The position numbers and the translations under genes were made by a program. From Thiopseudomonas denitrificans (GTDB lineage Bacteria; Pseudomonadota; Gammaproteobacteria; Pseudomonadales; Pseudomonadaceae), in the NCBI RefSeq assembly GCF_002866065.1, contig NZ_LNJZ01000007.1:288388-352387 (forward strand): a stretch of 64,000 bases of DNA, given 5' to 3'. The notes beneath the pieces were generated by a model. The model was given only the letters and a program-made list of their open reading frames with translations. It was not told the DNA's origin and searched no databases. The stretch's first letter is position 1. Each line of letters opens with the position of its first letter. Of this stretch, positions 26,312-34,087 are shown piece after piece.

Positions 26312-26339
26312 AAAAAGGGAGCCAAGGCTCCCTTTTTCT
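26312..26339 (+). terminator. Intrinsic terminator after efp
   Basis: AAAAAGGGAGC at 26312-26322 pairs with GCTCCCTTTTT at 26327-26337 around CAAG, with a strong T-run. It lies between efp and epmA, so epmA receives read-through or has its own promoter. Confidence 0.9.
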
Positions 26340-26356
26340 TTGAGGAACATTCTTCC

Positions 26357-27289
26357 ATGCACAACTGGCAACCCGGTGCAGCGCTGCAAAACCTGCAGGC
26401 ACGGCAGCAACTGTACCGCAGCATCCGCGACTTCTTTTACCGGCGCGGCGTTCTGGAAGTGGAAACTCCACTACTCAACCAGGCGCCGGTCGCCGACCCC
26501 AACATCACACCGATACAGGCCGATGGCAACCGCTGGCTGCACACCTCGCCCGAATACGCCATGAAGCGCCTGCTCTGCGCCGGCAGCGGGGACATCTACC
26601 AGATCTGCAAGGTCTTTCGCCAGGGCGAAGCCGGCCGCCGGCACAACCCCGAATTCAGCATGCTGGAATGGTACCGGGTTGGCTGGAGCCTGCCACAACT
26701 GATGCAGGAAGTGGCCGAACTGCTGCAACTGGCGCTGGCCGAACGGTATCCAGAGCTGCCGGTGCGCTCCTATAGCTACCGGCAGGCACTGCAGGAGTTC
26801 GCCGGCCTCGACGTGCTGTCCTGCAGCGACCACGACATTGCCACGCTTGGCCGACAGCTGGCCAACGCCGATCTCGAACTGGACCGGGACGGCTGGCTGG
26901 ATGTCATCATGAGCCATCAGGTAGAGCCTGCCCTGCCGCGCAACACACTGGTCTTTGTCGACAACTTCCCTGCCTCCCAGGCCGCTCTGGCCAAGATCCT
27001 GCCGCAAGCCGACGGCGCCGCCTGGGCACAACGTTTCGAGGTGTTCTTCAACGGCATGGAACTGGCCAACGGCTATGACGAACTGCTGGACGCCGATATC
27101 CAGCGCCAGCGCTTTGCCCGCGAGCTGGCCGGCACCGGCCGGCCCTGTGACGAACGCCTGCTGGCCGCACTGGAACAGGGCCTGCCAGACTGCAGCGGCG
27201 TTGCCCTCGGGCTGGACCGCCTGCTGCTGCATGCCACCGGTGCTGACAACATCCGGCAGGTAATCAGCTTTGACTGGTACAGTGCCTGA
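26357..27289 (+). CDS. epmA: EF-P beta-lysine ligase EpmA (GenX/PoxA/YjeA)
   Basis: Class II lysyl-tRNA-synthetase-like enzyme without an anticodon-binding domain that attaches (R)-beta-lysine to EF-P Lys34. The 310 residues carry motif 1 (VLEVETPLLNQAPVADPNI, about 30-48), motif 2 (FRQGEAGRRHNPEFSMLEWY, about 90-109) and motif 3 (SGVALGLDRLLLH near 278-290). The length and lack of an N-terminal OB domain separate it from LysS. It sits directly after efp, whose Lys34 fits its substrate. The partner aminomutase EpmB is not in the window. Confidence 0.93.
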   Translation: MHNWQPGAALQNLQARQQLYRSIRDFFYRRGVLEVETPLLNQAPVADPNITPIQADGNRWLHTSPEYAMKRLLCAGSGDIYQICKVFRQGEAGRRHNPEFSMLEWYRVGWSLPQLMQEVAELLQLALAERYPELPVRSYSYRQALQEFAGLDVLSCSDHDIATLGRQLANADLELDRDGWLDVIMSHQVEPALPRNTLVFVDNFPASQAALAKILPQADGAAWAQRFEVFFNGMELANGYDELLDADIQRQRFARELAGTGRPCDERLLAALEQGLPDCSGVALGLDRLLLHATGADNIRQVISFDWYSA

Positions 27290-27434
27290 GCCGCAACAGC
27301 AGCAAAAAAATCAATACCTTGGCAGCAAAACTGTTACTCAAGATGTTTTTTGATTTATGCCACCCCACGACCAACAGATTTAAGTCATAATCAACCTGGA
27401 ATAACGACGGCTGACATGCCTTTAAGGAGAACCC

Positions 27435-28337
27435 ATGCAACTGAAAAATCTACTTGTGGTGATTGATCCCACCAGCAAAGACAAGCAACCCTCCCTGGAT
27501 CGTGCCACCCTGGTCGCCTCCCGTACCGGTGCTGCAGTCGAACTGCTGATCTGCGATCACAACTCGGCCCTGGAAGACGGTTATTTCACTGATCGCGCCG
27601 CGCAGCAACGTGCCCGCACCGCCCTGCTGGCCGAACGCATGGACTGGCTCGAAGAACTGGCACAGCCCCTGCGCGACAAAGGCATCGAAACCCGCTGCAA
27701 AGTACGCTGGGGCAAGCCGCTGTATAACGAAATCATTGCCCACGTGAAGGAAACCTCGCCTGACCTGGTATTCCGTAACGCCACCACCCACGGCACCCTG
27801 CAACGCCTGCTGTTCAGCAACACCAGCTGGCAGCTGATTCGCCACTGCCCGGCCCCCCTGTGGCTGGTGCGTGAAGGCGAATGGCGCGGCCAGACTGCAG
27901 CCACGGCGGTAGACCCGATGCACTCTGCCGACAAGCCGGCCTCACTGGATCATCGCCTGATCGCTGCCAGCCTGGAGCTGGAAAAGAGCGGCATGCACAC
28001 CCAGTACGTACACAGCTATAACCCGCTGCCCAAGACCCTGGTACTGGAGGCCGAACTGGTGCTGGCCTACGACGACTACCTCGCCGAAGCCGAACAGCGC
28101 CACAAGGATGCATTCAGCGAGCTGTTCGCCCAGTATCCGGTCAAGCCGGAACAGCAGCACCTGCTCAAGGGCGTGCCGGAAGAATCCATTCCACGCTTTG
28201 TCCAGGAAAATGCGGTTGACCTGCTGATCATGGGTGCCATCTCCCGTGGCAACCTGGAAAACGCCCTGATCGGCAACACAGCCGAGCGCGTACTGGAAAA
28301 CTCCGACTGCGACCTGCTGGTCATCAAGCCCGTCTGA
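27435..28337 (+). CDS. uspE: Tandem universal stress protein, UspE type
   Basis: Two Usp domains in one chain of 300 residues (about 1-150 and 155-300). The second keeps a Usp-like nucleotide-binding tail, MGAISRGNLENALIGNTAERVLE, while the first ends RLLFSNTSWQLIRHCPAPLWLV, an imperfect form. UspE proteins are induced in stationary phase and under low oxygen. AAGGAG precedes the ATG. The 145-nt upstream gap is AT-rich but shows no perfect Anr box. The function beyond stress protection is not defined. Confidence 0.88.
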   Translation: MQLKNLLVVIDPTSKDKQPSLDRATLVASRTGAAVELLICDHNSALEDGYFTDRAAQQRARTALLAERMDWLEELAQPLRDKGIETRCKVRWGKPLYNEIIAHVKETSPDLVFRNATTHGTLQRLLFSNTSWQLIRHCPAPLWLVREGEWRGQTAATAVDPMHSADKPASLDHRLIAASLELEKSGMHTQYVHSYNPLPKTLVLEAELVLAYDDYLAEAEQRHKDAFSELFAQYPVKPEQQHLLKGVPEESIPRFVQENAVDLLIMGAISRGNLENALIGNTAERVLENSDCDLLVIKPV

Positions 28338-28346
28338 CCCTCCGGC

Positions 28347-28372
28347 GACCCGCCTGCCCTGGCAGGCGGGTC
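28347..28372 (+). terminator. Strong hairpin after uspE without a T-run
   Basis: GACCCGCCTGCC at 28347-28358 pairs with GGCAGGCGGGTC at 28361-28372. The 12-bp perfect stem is followed by CGCTG rather than T residues, so it may protect the mRNA 3' end or terminate only weakly. Confidence 0.45.
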
Positions 28373-28413
28373 CGCTGTACACAGGGACATCACTTCCTGC
28401 CTCTCTCCTGCCC

Positions 28414-29256
28414 ATGATCATGCTTTCCGGCGCCATTGCGTGCAGCGTGGCCGTTTCCGTTCTGCTCAAGCTTGCCCGCCGTTTCCAGCTGCAAGTTGCC
28501 CAGTCAGTACTGGTCAACTATGTGGTAGCCTCGGCCCTGGTGCTTTATCTGCTCAAGCCCCCGTTTTCCGATGCGCCGCATCTGCTGGAACACTGGCCAC
28601 TGCTGGCCGCGCTGGGCCTGCTGCTGCCCAGTGTATTTCTGGTGATGGCGGCTGCCGTAGACCGGGCCGGCATTGCCCGCAGTGACGCGGCCCAGCGCCT
28701 GTCGCTGGTGTTACCCTTGCTGGCCGCATTCTTGCTGTTTGGCGAAACCGCCGATGCCGGCAAACTGCTGGGGCTTGGCCTGGCCATTCTGGCCCTGCTC
28801 GGGCTGATACACCGGGAGGAAGCCGCCACCCGGCTGGGCAAAAGCGGCCTGCTGTTACTGCCTGCAGTCTGGGCCGGCTACGGGGTGATTGATATCTGCT
28901 TCAAGCAGATGGCCAAAACCGGCGCCCGCTTCCCGGTGATTCTGCTGGCCTGCTTCCTGCTTGCCGGCTGTTTCCTGGCCTTATGGCTGATCCTGCGCAA
29001 AACCCGCTGGCACCTGCCCAGCCTGGCCGGCGGCGTACTGCTCGGTCTGTTCAACTTCGGCAATATTTACGCCTATATCCGCGCCCACCAGGACATGCCT
29101 GAAAACCCGGCACTGGTATTCACCGCCATGAACATCGGCGTCATCGTGCTCGGCAGCCTCAGCGGCATACTGCTGTTCCGCGAACGCCTGACCCGGGTAA
29201 ACCTGGCCGGCATCCTGCTGGCCGGCCTGGCCATCGTCTTGTTGATACCGGTGTAA
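28414..29256 (+). CDS. EamA/DMT-family transporter
   Basis: Drug/metabolite transporter superfamily protein of 280 residues with about ten hydrophobic helices in two EamA-like halves (about 1-130 and 145-280), for example LLEHWPLLAALGLLLPSVFL and VFTAMNIGVIVLGSLSGILL. Residue pairs typical of EamA ends, ERLTRVNLAGILLAGLAIVL, close the protein. The substrate is unknown. The start at 28414 lies 76 nt after uspE; a second ATG two codons later is an alternative. Confidence 0.75.
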   Translation: MIMLSGAIACSVAVSVLLKLARRFQLQVAQSVLVNYVVASALVLYLLKPPFSDAPHLLEHWPLLAALGLLLPSVFLVMAAAVDRAGIARSDAAQRLSLVLPLLAAFLLFGETADAGKLLGLGLAILALLGLIHREEAATRLGKSGLLLLPAVWAGYGVIDICFKQMAKTGARFPVILLACFLLAGCFLALWLILRKTRWHLPSLAGGVLLGLFNFGNIYAYIRAHQDMPENPALVFTAMNIGVIVLGSLSGILLFRERLTRVNLAGILLAGLAIVLLIPV

Positions 29257-29274
29257 AAGTGCATGCCACCGGGG

Positions 29275-29574
29275 TCAGGTATGCTCAAACAAGCCCTGCC
29301 CGGGTATTATCTGCCAACAAACCTGACAAGCGTGCTTGCAGGTCTGGTTTAGTGCCATGTCTTGGTCAGTAATCCTGTGTCCGCCCACCGCAATGGCGTC
29401 CAGAATAGTCTGTACCTCGGGAAGCATCATCAGGATACTTTCCAGATTGACGGCGTCGTATACCAACACAGAGATATCCCGGCGGGCCGGCTGCAATGCC
29501 AGTGGCTGATTCGGCTGCATCTTCCAGTGGCTTTCTTGTGGCGGTTCGTGCGGGTTATTTTCATTCAATGGCAA
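29275..29574 (-). CDS. Hypothetical small protein downstream of the Rpn gene
   Basis: A 99-codon frame that overlaps the end of the Rpn-family gene by 10 nt and would be translated after it. It has no recognisable domain; visible features are two nearby cysteine pairs (CKHACQVC, about 78-85) and a Pro/Gln-rich start. It is the only frame that fills the 308-nt space between the transporter and the nuclease gene, which otherwise shows nothing. It could be spurious. Confidence 0.3.
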   Translation of the reverse strand: MPLNENNPHEPPQESHWKMQPNQPLALQPARRDISVLVYDAVNLESILMMLPEVQTILDAIAVGGHRITDQDMALNQTCKHACQVCWQIIPGQGLFEHT

Positions 29575-30476
29575 ACAAACACATCATCCAGTGTTTGAGC
29601 ATCCAGAATGTTGTCAGTCCAGCACTCCAGCTCGTGCTCAGTGGCTTGTTGCAGGCGCTGCCGGGTGCTGCTGTCCAGCGGGCCAAAGCGGCGGGTGATC
29701 TGGCGCAGCAACACGCTCAGGCTGCCTTGTTGCATACCTTGTTGCATGCCTTGCTGTATCCCTTCCTGCAGCAGACGTTCGGTCAATCCGGTCATTTTGC
29801 TGTTCTCCTGCGGGTAGCGTTGTTGGTACTCGTGCATTTGATTATCATCCAGGGCGGTATAGATGTCGATGAAGTCAATGTATTTGAGCTGTTTTTCTGG
29901 GTCGGGTTCCAGGCTGAACAGCCCGCTCATGGCATGGGCATAGATGTCCACTTTTTGCTCTTCCGGCCAGCGCATGTTGGGCAGGTTGAGCCGCGCCACC
30001 AGGTTCTGGCTGTCCAGATAATGACTGGCATCCAGCTGCGCCAGATCGCACTTGAGGTACTGAAAACTCAAATAGGTCAGCTGGTCGCCACCGAGCTGTA
30101 GCCGGGTCGGCAGTCTGCGTGCATCACGCAAAAAAATCACCACCGGCACAACCCGGCTCGTGCCATACATTTCCGACAGCTCCAGGCAGTAATGAGCCAG
30201 CCGGTGAATGGAAAAACGCTGCGGACTGGTTTCCTCTTCCAGCACAAACAGCAGCGCGTCACGGCGGCCGTCCGGCCACTCGACCAGTAGCGGTACGTCC
30301 AGCTCATGAAAGCGGTCACCGAGGCGATTTTTCAGTTGTTCCTGACGGATCGGGGTGATCTGTGCGCCGGGGTTGATATGCGCGGCTTCGCTCGCGGCGA
30401 AAAACTCCAGCGCCTGATGGCTGTAATCGAGGATCAGGTTTTTAAAGTTCTGATCATGACTGATGGGGTTGGGCAT
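29565..30476 (-). CDS. Rpn-family PD-(D/E)XK nuclease / putative transposase with DUF4351
   Basis: Rpn (recombination-promoting nuclease) or transposase_31-like protein of 303 residues. The N-terminal nuclease-like domain (about 1-130) has DVPLLVEWPDGRRDALLFVL and a following EEE that could hold active-site acids. The C-terminus (about 250-300) is DUF4351 (LLRQITRRFGPL, LDAQTLDDVF). Between them sits a GIQQGMQQGMQQG repeat encoded by 12-bp tandem units. Relatives in many bacteria are mobile or rapidly varying, and some act in phage defence. It marks the start of an accessory patch. Confidence 0.75.
   Translation of the reverse strand: MPNPISHDQNFKNLILDYSHQALEFFAASEAAHINPGAQITPIRQEQLKNRLGDRFHELDVPLLVEWPDGRRDALLFVLEEETSPQRFSIHRLAHYCLELSEMYGTSRVVPVVIFLRDARRLPTRLQLGGDQLTYLSFQYLKCDLAQLDASHYLDSQNLVARLNLPNMRWPEEQKVDIYAHAMSGLFSLEPDPEKQLKYIDFIDIYTALDDNQMHEYQQRYPQENSKMTGLTERLLQEGIQQGMQQGMQQGSLSVLLRQITRRFGPLDSSTRQRLQQATEHELECWTDNILDAQTLDDVFVCH
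29725..29760. repeat. 12-bp tandem repeat inside the Rpn gene
   Basis: Three head-to-tail units CCTTGTTGCATA, CCTTGTTGCATG and CCTTGCTGTATC, the last diverged. They encode QGMQ-type repeats in the minus-strand protein. The 12-nt period keeps the frame, so slippage would change linker length without disrupting the gene. Confidence 0.8.
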
Positions 30477-30656
30477 GCGACGCTCGTCCTTGTAGCGGTG
30501 CGGAGCTACAGGCTGCGTTATCCAGTGGCGAGTTGCAAGCGGACGTGCGCCGAAGTGTGAAGCAGTTTGATTACCCGAAAGTCAGCATCAGGCATCAAAG
30601 AATGCACCCCATGGTTCCTGTAGAGTTAATTGGTGCTCGCGCATCACGCTCTTTCT
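30477..30656. other. Gap upstream of the Rpn gene, no gene seen
   Basis: The 180 nt between the start of the Rpn gene and the end of the TfpX/TfpZ gene contain no supported gene, hairpin with T-run or clear promoter. It is the junction between the accessory nuclease and the pilin locus. Confidence 0.4.
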
Positions 30657-31391
30657 CTAATTCCACGGACGCAAATCGACAATCGCCACCACATTGACAC
30701 TTTCACGATTGAGCAACACCACCATGTCGCGCCCAACAGCCGCCAGTGGCAGCCAGCCATCCGCATCAGGATGTCTTTGCAGTACCTCACGGACCCGGCT
30801 ATCAGGGTTGAAATCGTTTAATAAAGAAAGGGCACGAATGCGCAACCAGACGCTGTGCCGGTGTTGTTCGATCGGCCGATAAAGATTGGGACGCTGGGCA
30901 AGGTCAAACCCGCCAAGTACCGACTCGAACAGCAAATCATTCTGGCTTGCTGCTGCCTCCGGCAAAAGTGCAATTGTCCACCCCGGACCAAACCATGAAG
31001 GACGGCGGTACTCTGGCAAAGCCTCGCTCAACTGACGCAAATCCAAATCATTGTTGCGCACCAGTTCAAAGCGGTCCTGGGCAAATACCAGCCAGGCCGG
31101 ACGGCCTTCTGCCACACTGTACACTCCATAAAACAAGGCACAGAGCTGCAAGCAAGCGATCACGACCAGGTCCAGCACCAGAGTTTTCTTGCCGGGTTTG
31201 AACACCAGTAATGTCAAGGCAGGCCCAAGGACCACATCGATAGCCAACAGCATCAGGAAAATACCCGTCACTCCTGTTGCTGCATGCAGCGGTGACGGAT
31301 ACCAGATAAAAAATACCAGACACATCACAACCAGGGCGATCAACGCTGAAATCATCAGGTGAAGCAAAAACGCTTTCAAACGGGGTTGCAT
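30657..31391 (-). CDS. TfpX/TfpZ-family type IV pilin accessory protein
   Basis: Membrane protein of 244 residues with about three hydrophobic helices at the N-terminus (LMISALIALVVMCLVFFIWY, then GIFLMLLAIDVVLGPALTLLVF and LVVIACLQLCALFYGVY) and a soluble C-terminal half. This matches the TfpX/TfpZ family encoded next to type IV pilins in Pseudomonas and Acinetobacter, which helps pilin assembly or stability. The ATG at 31391 is preferred; the longer frame would need TTG at 31409. It is the third gene in the order pilA-pglL-tfpZ. Confidence 0.75.
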   Translation of the reverse strand: MQPRLKAFLLHLMISALIALVVMCLVFFIWYPSPLHAATGVTGIFLMLLAIDVVLGPALTLLVFKPGKKTLVLDLVVIACLQLCALFYGVYSVAEGRPAWLVFAQDRFELVRNNDLDLRQLSEALPEYRRPSWFGPGWTIALLPEAAASQNDLLFESVLGGFDLAQRPNLYRPIEQHRHSVWLRIRALSLLNDFNPDSRVREVLQRHPDADGWLPLAAVGRDMVVLLNRESVNVVAIVDLRPWN

Positions 31392-31452
31392 ATCGGCTTT
31401 CCGGTTCAATGATTGCAGTACTTACACTACAGAAAAATATAATCCTGACGGC

Positions 31453-33138
31453 CTACTCTGTTGACAACTCAAGCAGCGGGCCAACCTGCGGGTTCGTTTC
31501 AGCCGCAAACTCCAGCTCATGAACTGCCCGGGCATACAGCTTTTCACCATGCAAACGCCTGAGAATCTGCAACTGCTGATAAGCATCTTCTATCCTGCCG
31601 TTGTATGCCAACAGCAGTACTTGCTTGTACATACTGGGACCCTGGGAGTATCTGCGGGCCACCTGTGCATGCCTGGCCAGTTCCTGTTCACTCAAACCGG
31701 CTGTTACAGGTACACGTGCATGCCAGGTAAAAGCCTGTAACTGATCCAGCAACAGAACATCCGGTGCCGGCTGCTCCGCCCTGAGTTTACCTATGCCGCC
31801 CTTTTCAAAGCGCAGCAGACGAAAGTCTTCCTCGATTGCCCGGTAATCATGCCAGATGGCGGCATACAAGCCTGTTGCCGCAGCCAGGAACAGCATCACC
31901 GCCCGACGCGGCACCGGCCAGACCCTGCACGGCACACTGGCCTGCAAGCTGCCCACCAGCAACCCCACCGGCAACAGGAAATAGGCATAGGCATGCGGGT
32001 ACTCAAGCAGGGCATGTACCAAAAAACAGCCTGTGGCCAGTACCGCAAACAGCTGTTCCGTGGTGCGTGCCAGAAAAGCCAGCCGCAACAGATAGCCACC
32101 AACAAGCAGAATGATTACCGCGCCCAGCACCGGCCCGTTCCAGACCAGCAGGTCGAGAAAAACATTATGCGTATATTCGGTGTATTCAAAGCGGGGCAGG
32201 TCTGTAAAAAAAGGAACCGCAGCCAACTGGGCCATGCTGGCCTGTTGCCAGCCGTACCCCCACAAGGGGCCATTTGCAATGGCATGTACAAACTGGCTAT
32301 ACAGCGGCCAGCGGCTATGGGCCTGTGCTCGCTCGGCCAACGAGGTCAGTTTTTCAAGGTCCAGCCATTCGGACAGCTCCGGCACCAGCCAGACAAAGCC
32401 TGCATACAGGGCTACCCAGCTCACCGCCATGCCAGAGCCGAGCCGTCTTGTGTTATGCGTATTTTTCCACCACCACAGCACAACGAAAAACACCGCCATC
32501 AGCCAGGGAGCGCGCGATTGGCTCAGGGCAATGACAAACAGAAAGAGAACCGTCAACAAACCAGTACTGACACGATGCAGCAGGTGTTTTTCATACAGAA
32601 ACAACACGCCCGCCAGTGCCAGGGCCAACAGGGCAGCCAGGTGATTGGGCTGGGCAAGATTGGCATAGGGCCGTCCGCCCGGCCGCAAGTCGGCAACCCA
32701 CAGGGTACCGGGCTGCATCAGCCACTGGTATAGCGCCAGCCATGCGGAAATGACGCCGGCAACAATCAGTACAGCGGCCAGCCCCTGCAATAGCTGCGGT
32801 TGTGCCTGCCGGCCTTGCGCCAGGTTATAGCCGACAATCAGCATGGCCAGAAAAAACAGGATATAGGTGGCACTCACCAGCGCATCACCCGGAAAATACA
32901 AGAGTCCGCCGACATATTGGGCAAGCGGCACACATGCCAGCAACACCAGTAGCAGATAGGAAGCCGGGACCTGTAGTTGTACCCTTGGGCCTACAGGCAG
33001 CAGCAAAGCGGCAATCAGCAACAGCCCGGCCAGAAACGCGGCTGATTCGTGATAAAAGGATACCCATGGCACGTAGTGGTTGGGCAGTACAAAGCTGGCC
33101 AACAAGGCAGCACAGGCAAAAAATAGAAATATCTTCAT
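31453..33138 (-). CDS. PglL-type pilin O-oligosaccharyltransferase (Wzy_C family)
   Basis: Polytopic inner-membrane enzyme of 561 residues. The N-terminal part (about 1-180) has the PglL_A motif GGRPYANLAQPNHLAALLAL near 155-174. The periplasmic loop contains YTEYTHNVFLDLLVWNGP near 320, where the His corresponds to the essential Wzy/PglL histidine. A Wzy_C_2-like C-terminal region follows (about 380-561). Such enzymes transfer a lipid-linked glycan to serine or threonine of pilin. The position immediately after pilA supports pilin as the acceptor. Length and motifs exclude a simple O-antigen polymerase. Confidence 0.82.
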   Translation of the reverse strand: MKIFLFFACAALLASFVLPNHYVPWVSFYHESAAFLAGLLLIAALLLPVGPRVQLQVPASYLLLVLLACVPLAQYVGGLLYFPGDALVSATYILFFLAMLIVGYNLAQGRQAQPQLLQGLAAVLIVAGVISAWLALYQWLMQPGTLWVADLRPGGRPYANLAQPNHLAALLALALAGVLFLYEKHLLHRVSTGLLTVLFLFVIALSQSRAPWLMAVFFVVLWWWKNTHNTRRLGSGMAVSWVALYAGFVWLVPELSEWLDLEKLTSLAERAQAHSRWPLYSQFVHAIANGPLWGYGWQQASMAQLAAVPFFTDLPRFEYTEYTHNVFLDLLVWNGPVLGAVIILLVGGYLLRLAFLARTTEQLFAVLATGCFLVHALLEYPHAYAYFLLPVGLLVGSLQASVPCRVWPVPRRAVMLFLAAATGLYAAIWHDYRAIEEDFRLLRFEKGGIGKLRAEQPAPDVLLLDQLQAFTWHARVPVTAGLSEQELARHAQVARRYSQGPSMYKQVLLLAYNGRIEDAYQQLQILRRLHGEKLYARAVHELEFAAETNPQVGPLLELSTE

Positions 33139-33146
33139 GAATATGA

Positions 33147-33170
33147 CAACACCCGCCGAAGCGGGTGTTG
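33147..33170 (-). terminator. Perfect hairpin between pilA and the oligosaccharyltransferase gene
   Basis: CAACACCCGC at 33147-33156 pairs with GCGGGTGTTG at 33161-33170 with a CGAA loop. It sits 22 nt after the pilA stop and 9 nt before the next ATG on the minus strand. It lacks a T-run and is better read as an attenuator or mRNA-stabilising end that keeps pilA message high and downstream message low. Confidence 0.65.
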
Positions 33171-33191
33171 ATTCCTGGGAACTAACAGTTG

Positions 33192-33668
33192 TTAGTTGCC
33201 ACGGCAGCTTGCTGGCAGGAACTTGACTGGCATTGTTGTGCCGTCAGCTGCAAGGCCACAGCGCCAGCGGTTAATATTTTGTCCACGAGTAGCAACGTTA
33301 CCAGCATCATTGAGCGGTGCCATGCTAATAACCATGTTATCAGCACCGTTGCCGACACCAGCAGTTGCTGAAGTTGCGGTAATGATACCGGTTGCAAGAA
33401 CATTTAAGTTCTGAACATATTGTGTAGCAGCGGAAGCTCCAACTGTACAGCCCCAATTATCATGGTTCTGAGTGGGCAATGAAGCGCCTGATTGATAAAC
33501 TTCAGTCACAGAAGTGCGGCATTGGGACATGGACAGCAGGATTTCAGACACCTTGGCACGGGTGGTGTAATCCTGGTAGGCAGGCAGCGCAATGGCAGCC
33601 AGAATACCGATAATCGCCACAACGATCATCAGTTCGATAAGGGTGAAGCCCTTTTGCATGTTTTTCAT
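33192..33668 (-). CDS. pilA: Type IVa major pilin PilA
   Basis: Prepilin of 158 residues with a short leader MKNMQKG cut before [20 protein letters not shown] by PilD; the mature Glu5 is present. The C-terminal receptor-type loop is bounded by [21 protein letters not shown], and two more cysteines at about 49 and 74 suggest a second disulfide. There is no C-terminal serine, so glycosylation by the neighbouring enzyme would have to use an internal residue. AGGAGAG precedes the ATG. The variable part is visibly more AT-rich than its neighbours, as usual for exchanged pilin genes. The pilBCD genes are not adjacent. Confidence 0.93.
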   Translation of the reverse strand: MKNMQKGFTLIELMIVVAIIGILAAIALPAYQDYTTRAKVSEILLSMSQCRTSVTEVYQSGASLPTQNHDNWGCTVGASAATQYVQNLNVLATGIITATSATAGVGNGADNMVISMAPLNDAGNVATRGQNINRWRCGLAADGTTMPVKFLPASCRGN

Positions 33669-33740
33669 GTTTCTCTCCTGAATTAGTCAAAGCAGGTCCG
33701 GTTCGGGATCTCCCGTTTCCGATAAACCTGTCAGGAGTAC

Positions 33741-33756
33741 TGCAACGGCTGTGCCA
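33741..33756 (-). promoter_or_regulatory. Sigma-54 promoter of pilA
   Basis: On the minus strand TGGCACAGCCGTTGCA matches the RpoN consensus TGGCAC-N5-TTGCW perfectly, with -24 GG and -12 GC correctly spaced. The start site would be near 33730, giving a 62-nt leader before the pilA ATG. Pseudomonas pilA is known to be RpoN- and PilR-dependent. Confidence 0.88.
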
Positions 33757-33906
33757 GCTTTTTTTCCGGTGCCAAAAACATGTAGAAACCGCCTCGAAAA
33801 CCGGGCCTGAAAACCGCCCAAACAAGCCCGCAGACCTTGCAAAACAAGGGCTACAGGATCAAACACATATTCAATAAATATTTTTTCCGCTGCCATATCG
33901 GCATGT

Positions 33907-34018
33907 CTGTGACAGCCTGTGACAGCCGTGCCTGTCACAGCCGGTTATTGTGACAGCCCGGTTTGTCACAGCCTTTTGCTGTGACAGTTCATTCTGTCAC
34001 AGCAGCTTTATGCGACAG
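33907..34018. repeat. Array of CTGTGACAG/CTGTCACAG half-sites forming three dyads at 31-bp spacing
   Basis: Seven 9-mers occur: 33907-33915 and 33917-33925 (CTGTGACAG), 33932-33940 (CTGTCACAG), 33948-33956 (TTGTGACAG), 33963-33971 (TTGTCACAG), 33979-33987 (CTGTGACAG) and 33994-34002 (CTGTCACAG), plus a degenerate ATGCGACAG at 34010-34018. Copies 2-7 pair into three inverted repeats with 6-nt loops starting at 33917, 33948 and 33979, exactly 31 bp apart (about three helical turns). The array lies 177-288 bp upstream of the predicted pilA start and about 85 bp before the gene at 34088. Each copy includes CTGTC or TTGTC, close to the PilR motif of Pseudomonas. The rest of the 33669-34087 gap holds only the sigma-54 promoter and AT-rich DNA near 33860-33890. 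Confidence 0.85.
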
Positions 34019-34087
34019 GCACGATTCGTGATATAACATTCCGGCCGGCACAAGGCCCAAAGGCCACTGCCCTTTTATGGAGAGTTC

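Noticed and set aside
27390-27405. Possible Anr half-site (ATCAA) upstream of uspE
   Set aside because: The partner half has three mismatches to TTGAT, so it does not meet the standard used for the other boxes.
33907-34002. Series of CRP/Vfr sites
   Set aside because: TGTGA and TCACA halves are 12 nt apart instead of 6, so no pair forms a standard CRP site.
33907-34018. CRISPR array
   Set aside because: Repeats are 9 bp, alternate in orientation and have 6-7-nt gaps; there is no unique spacer set and no cas gene.
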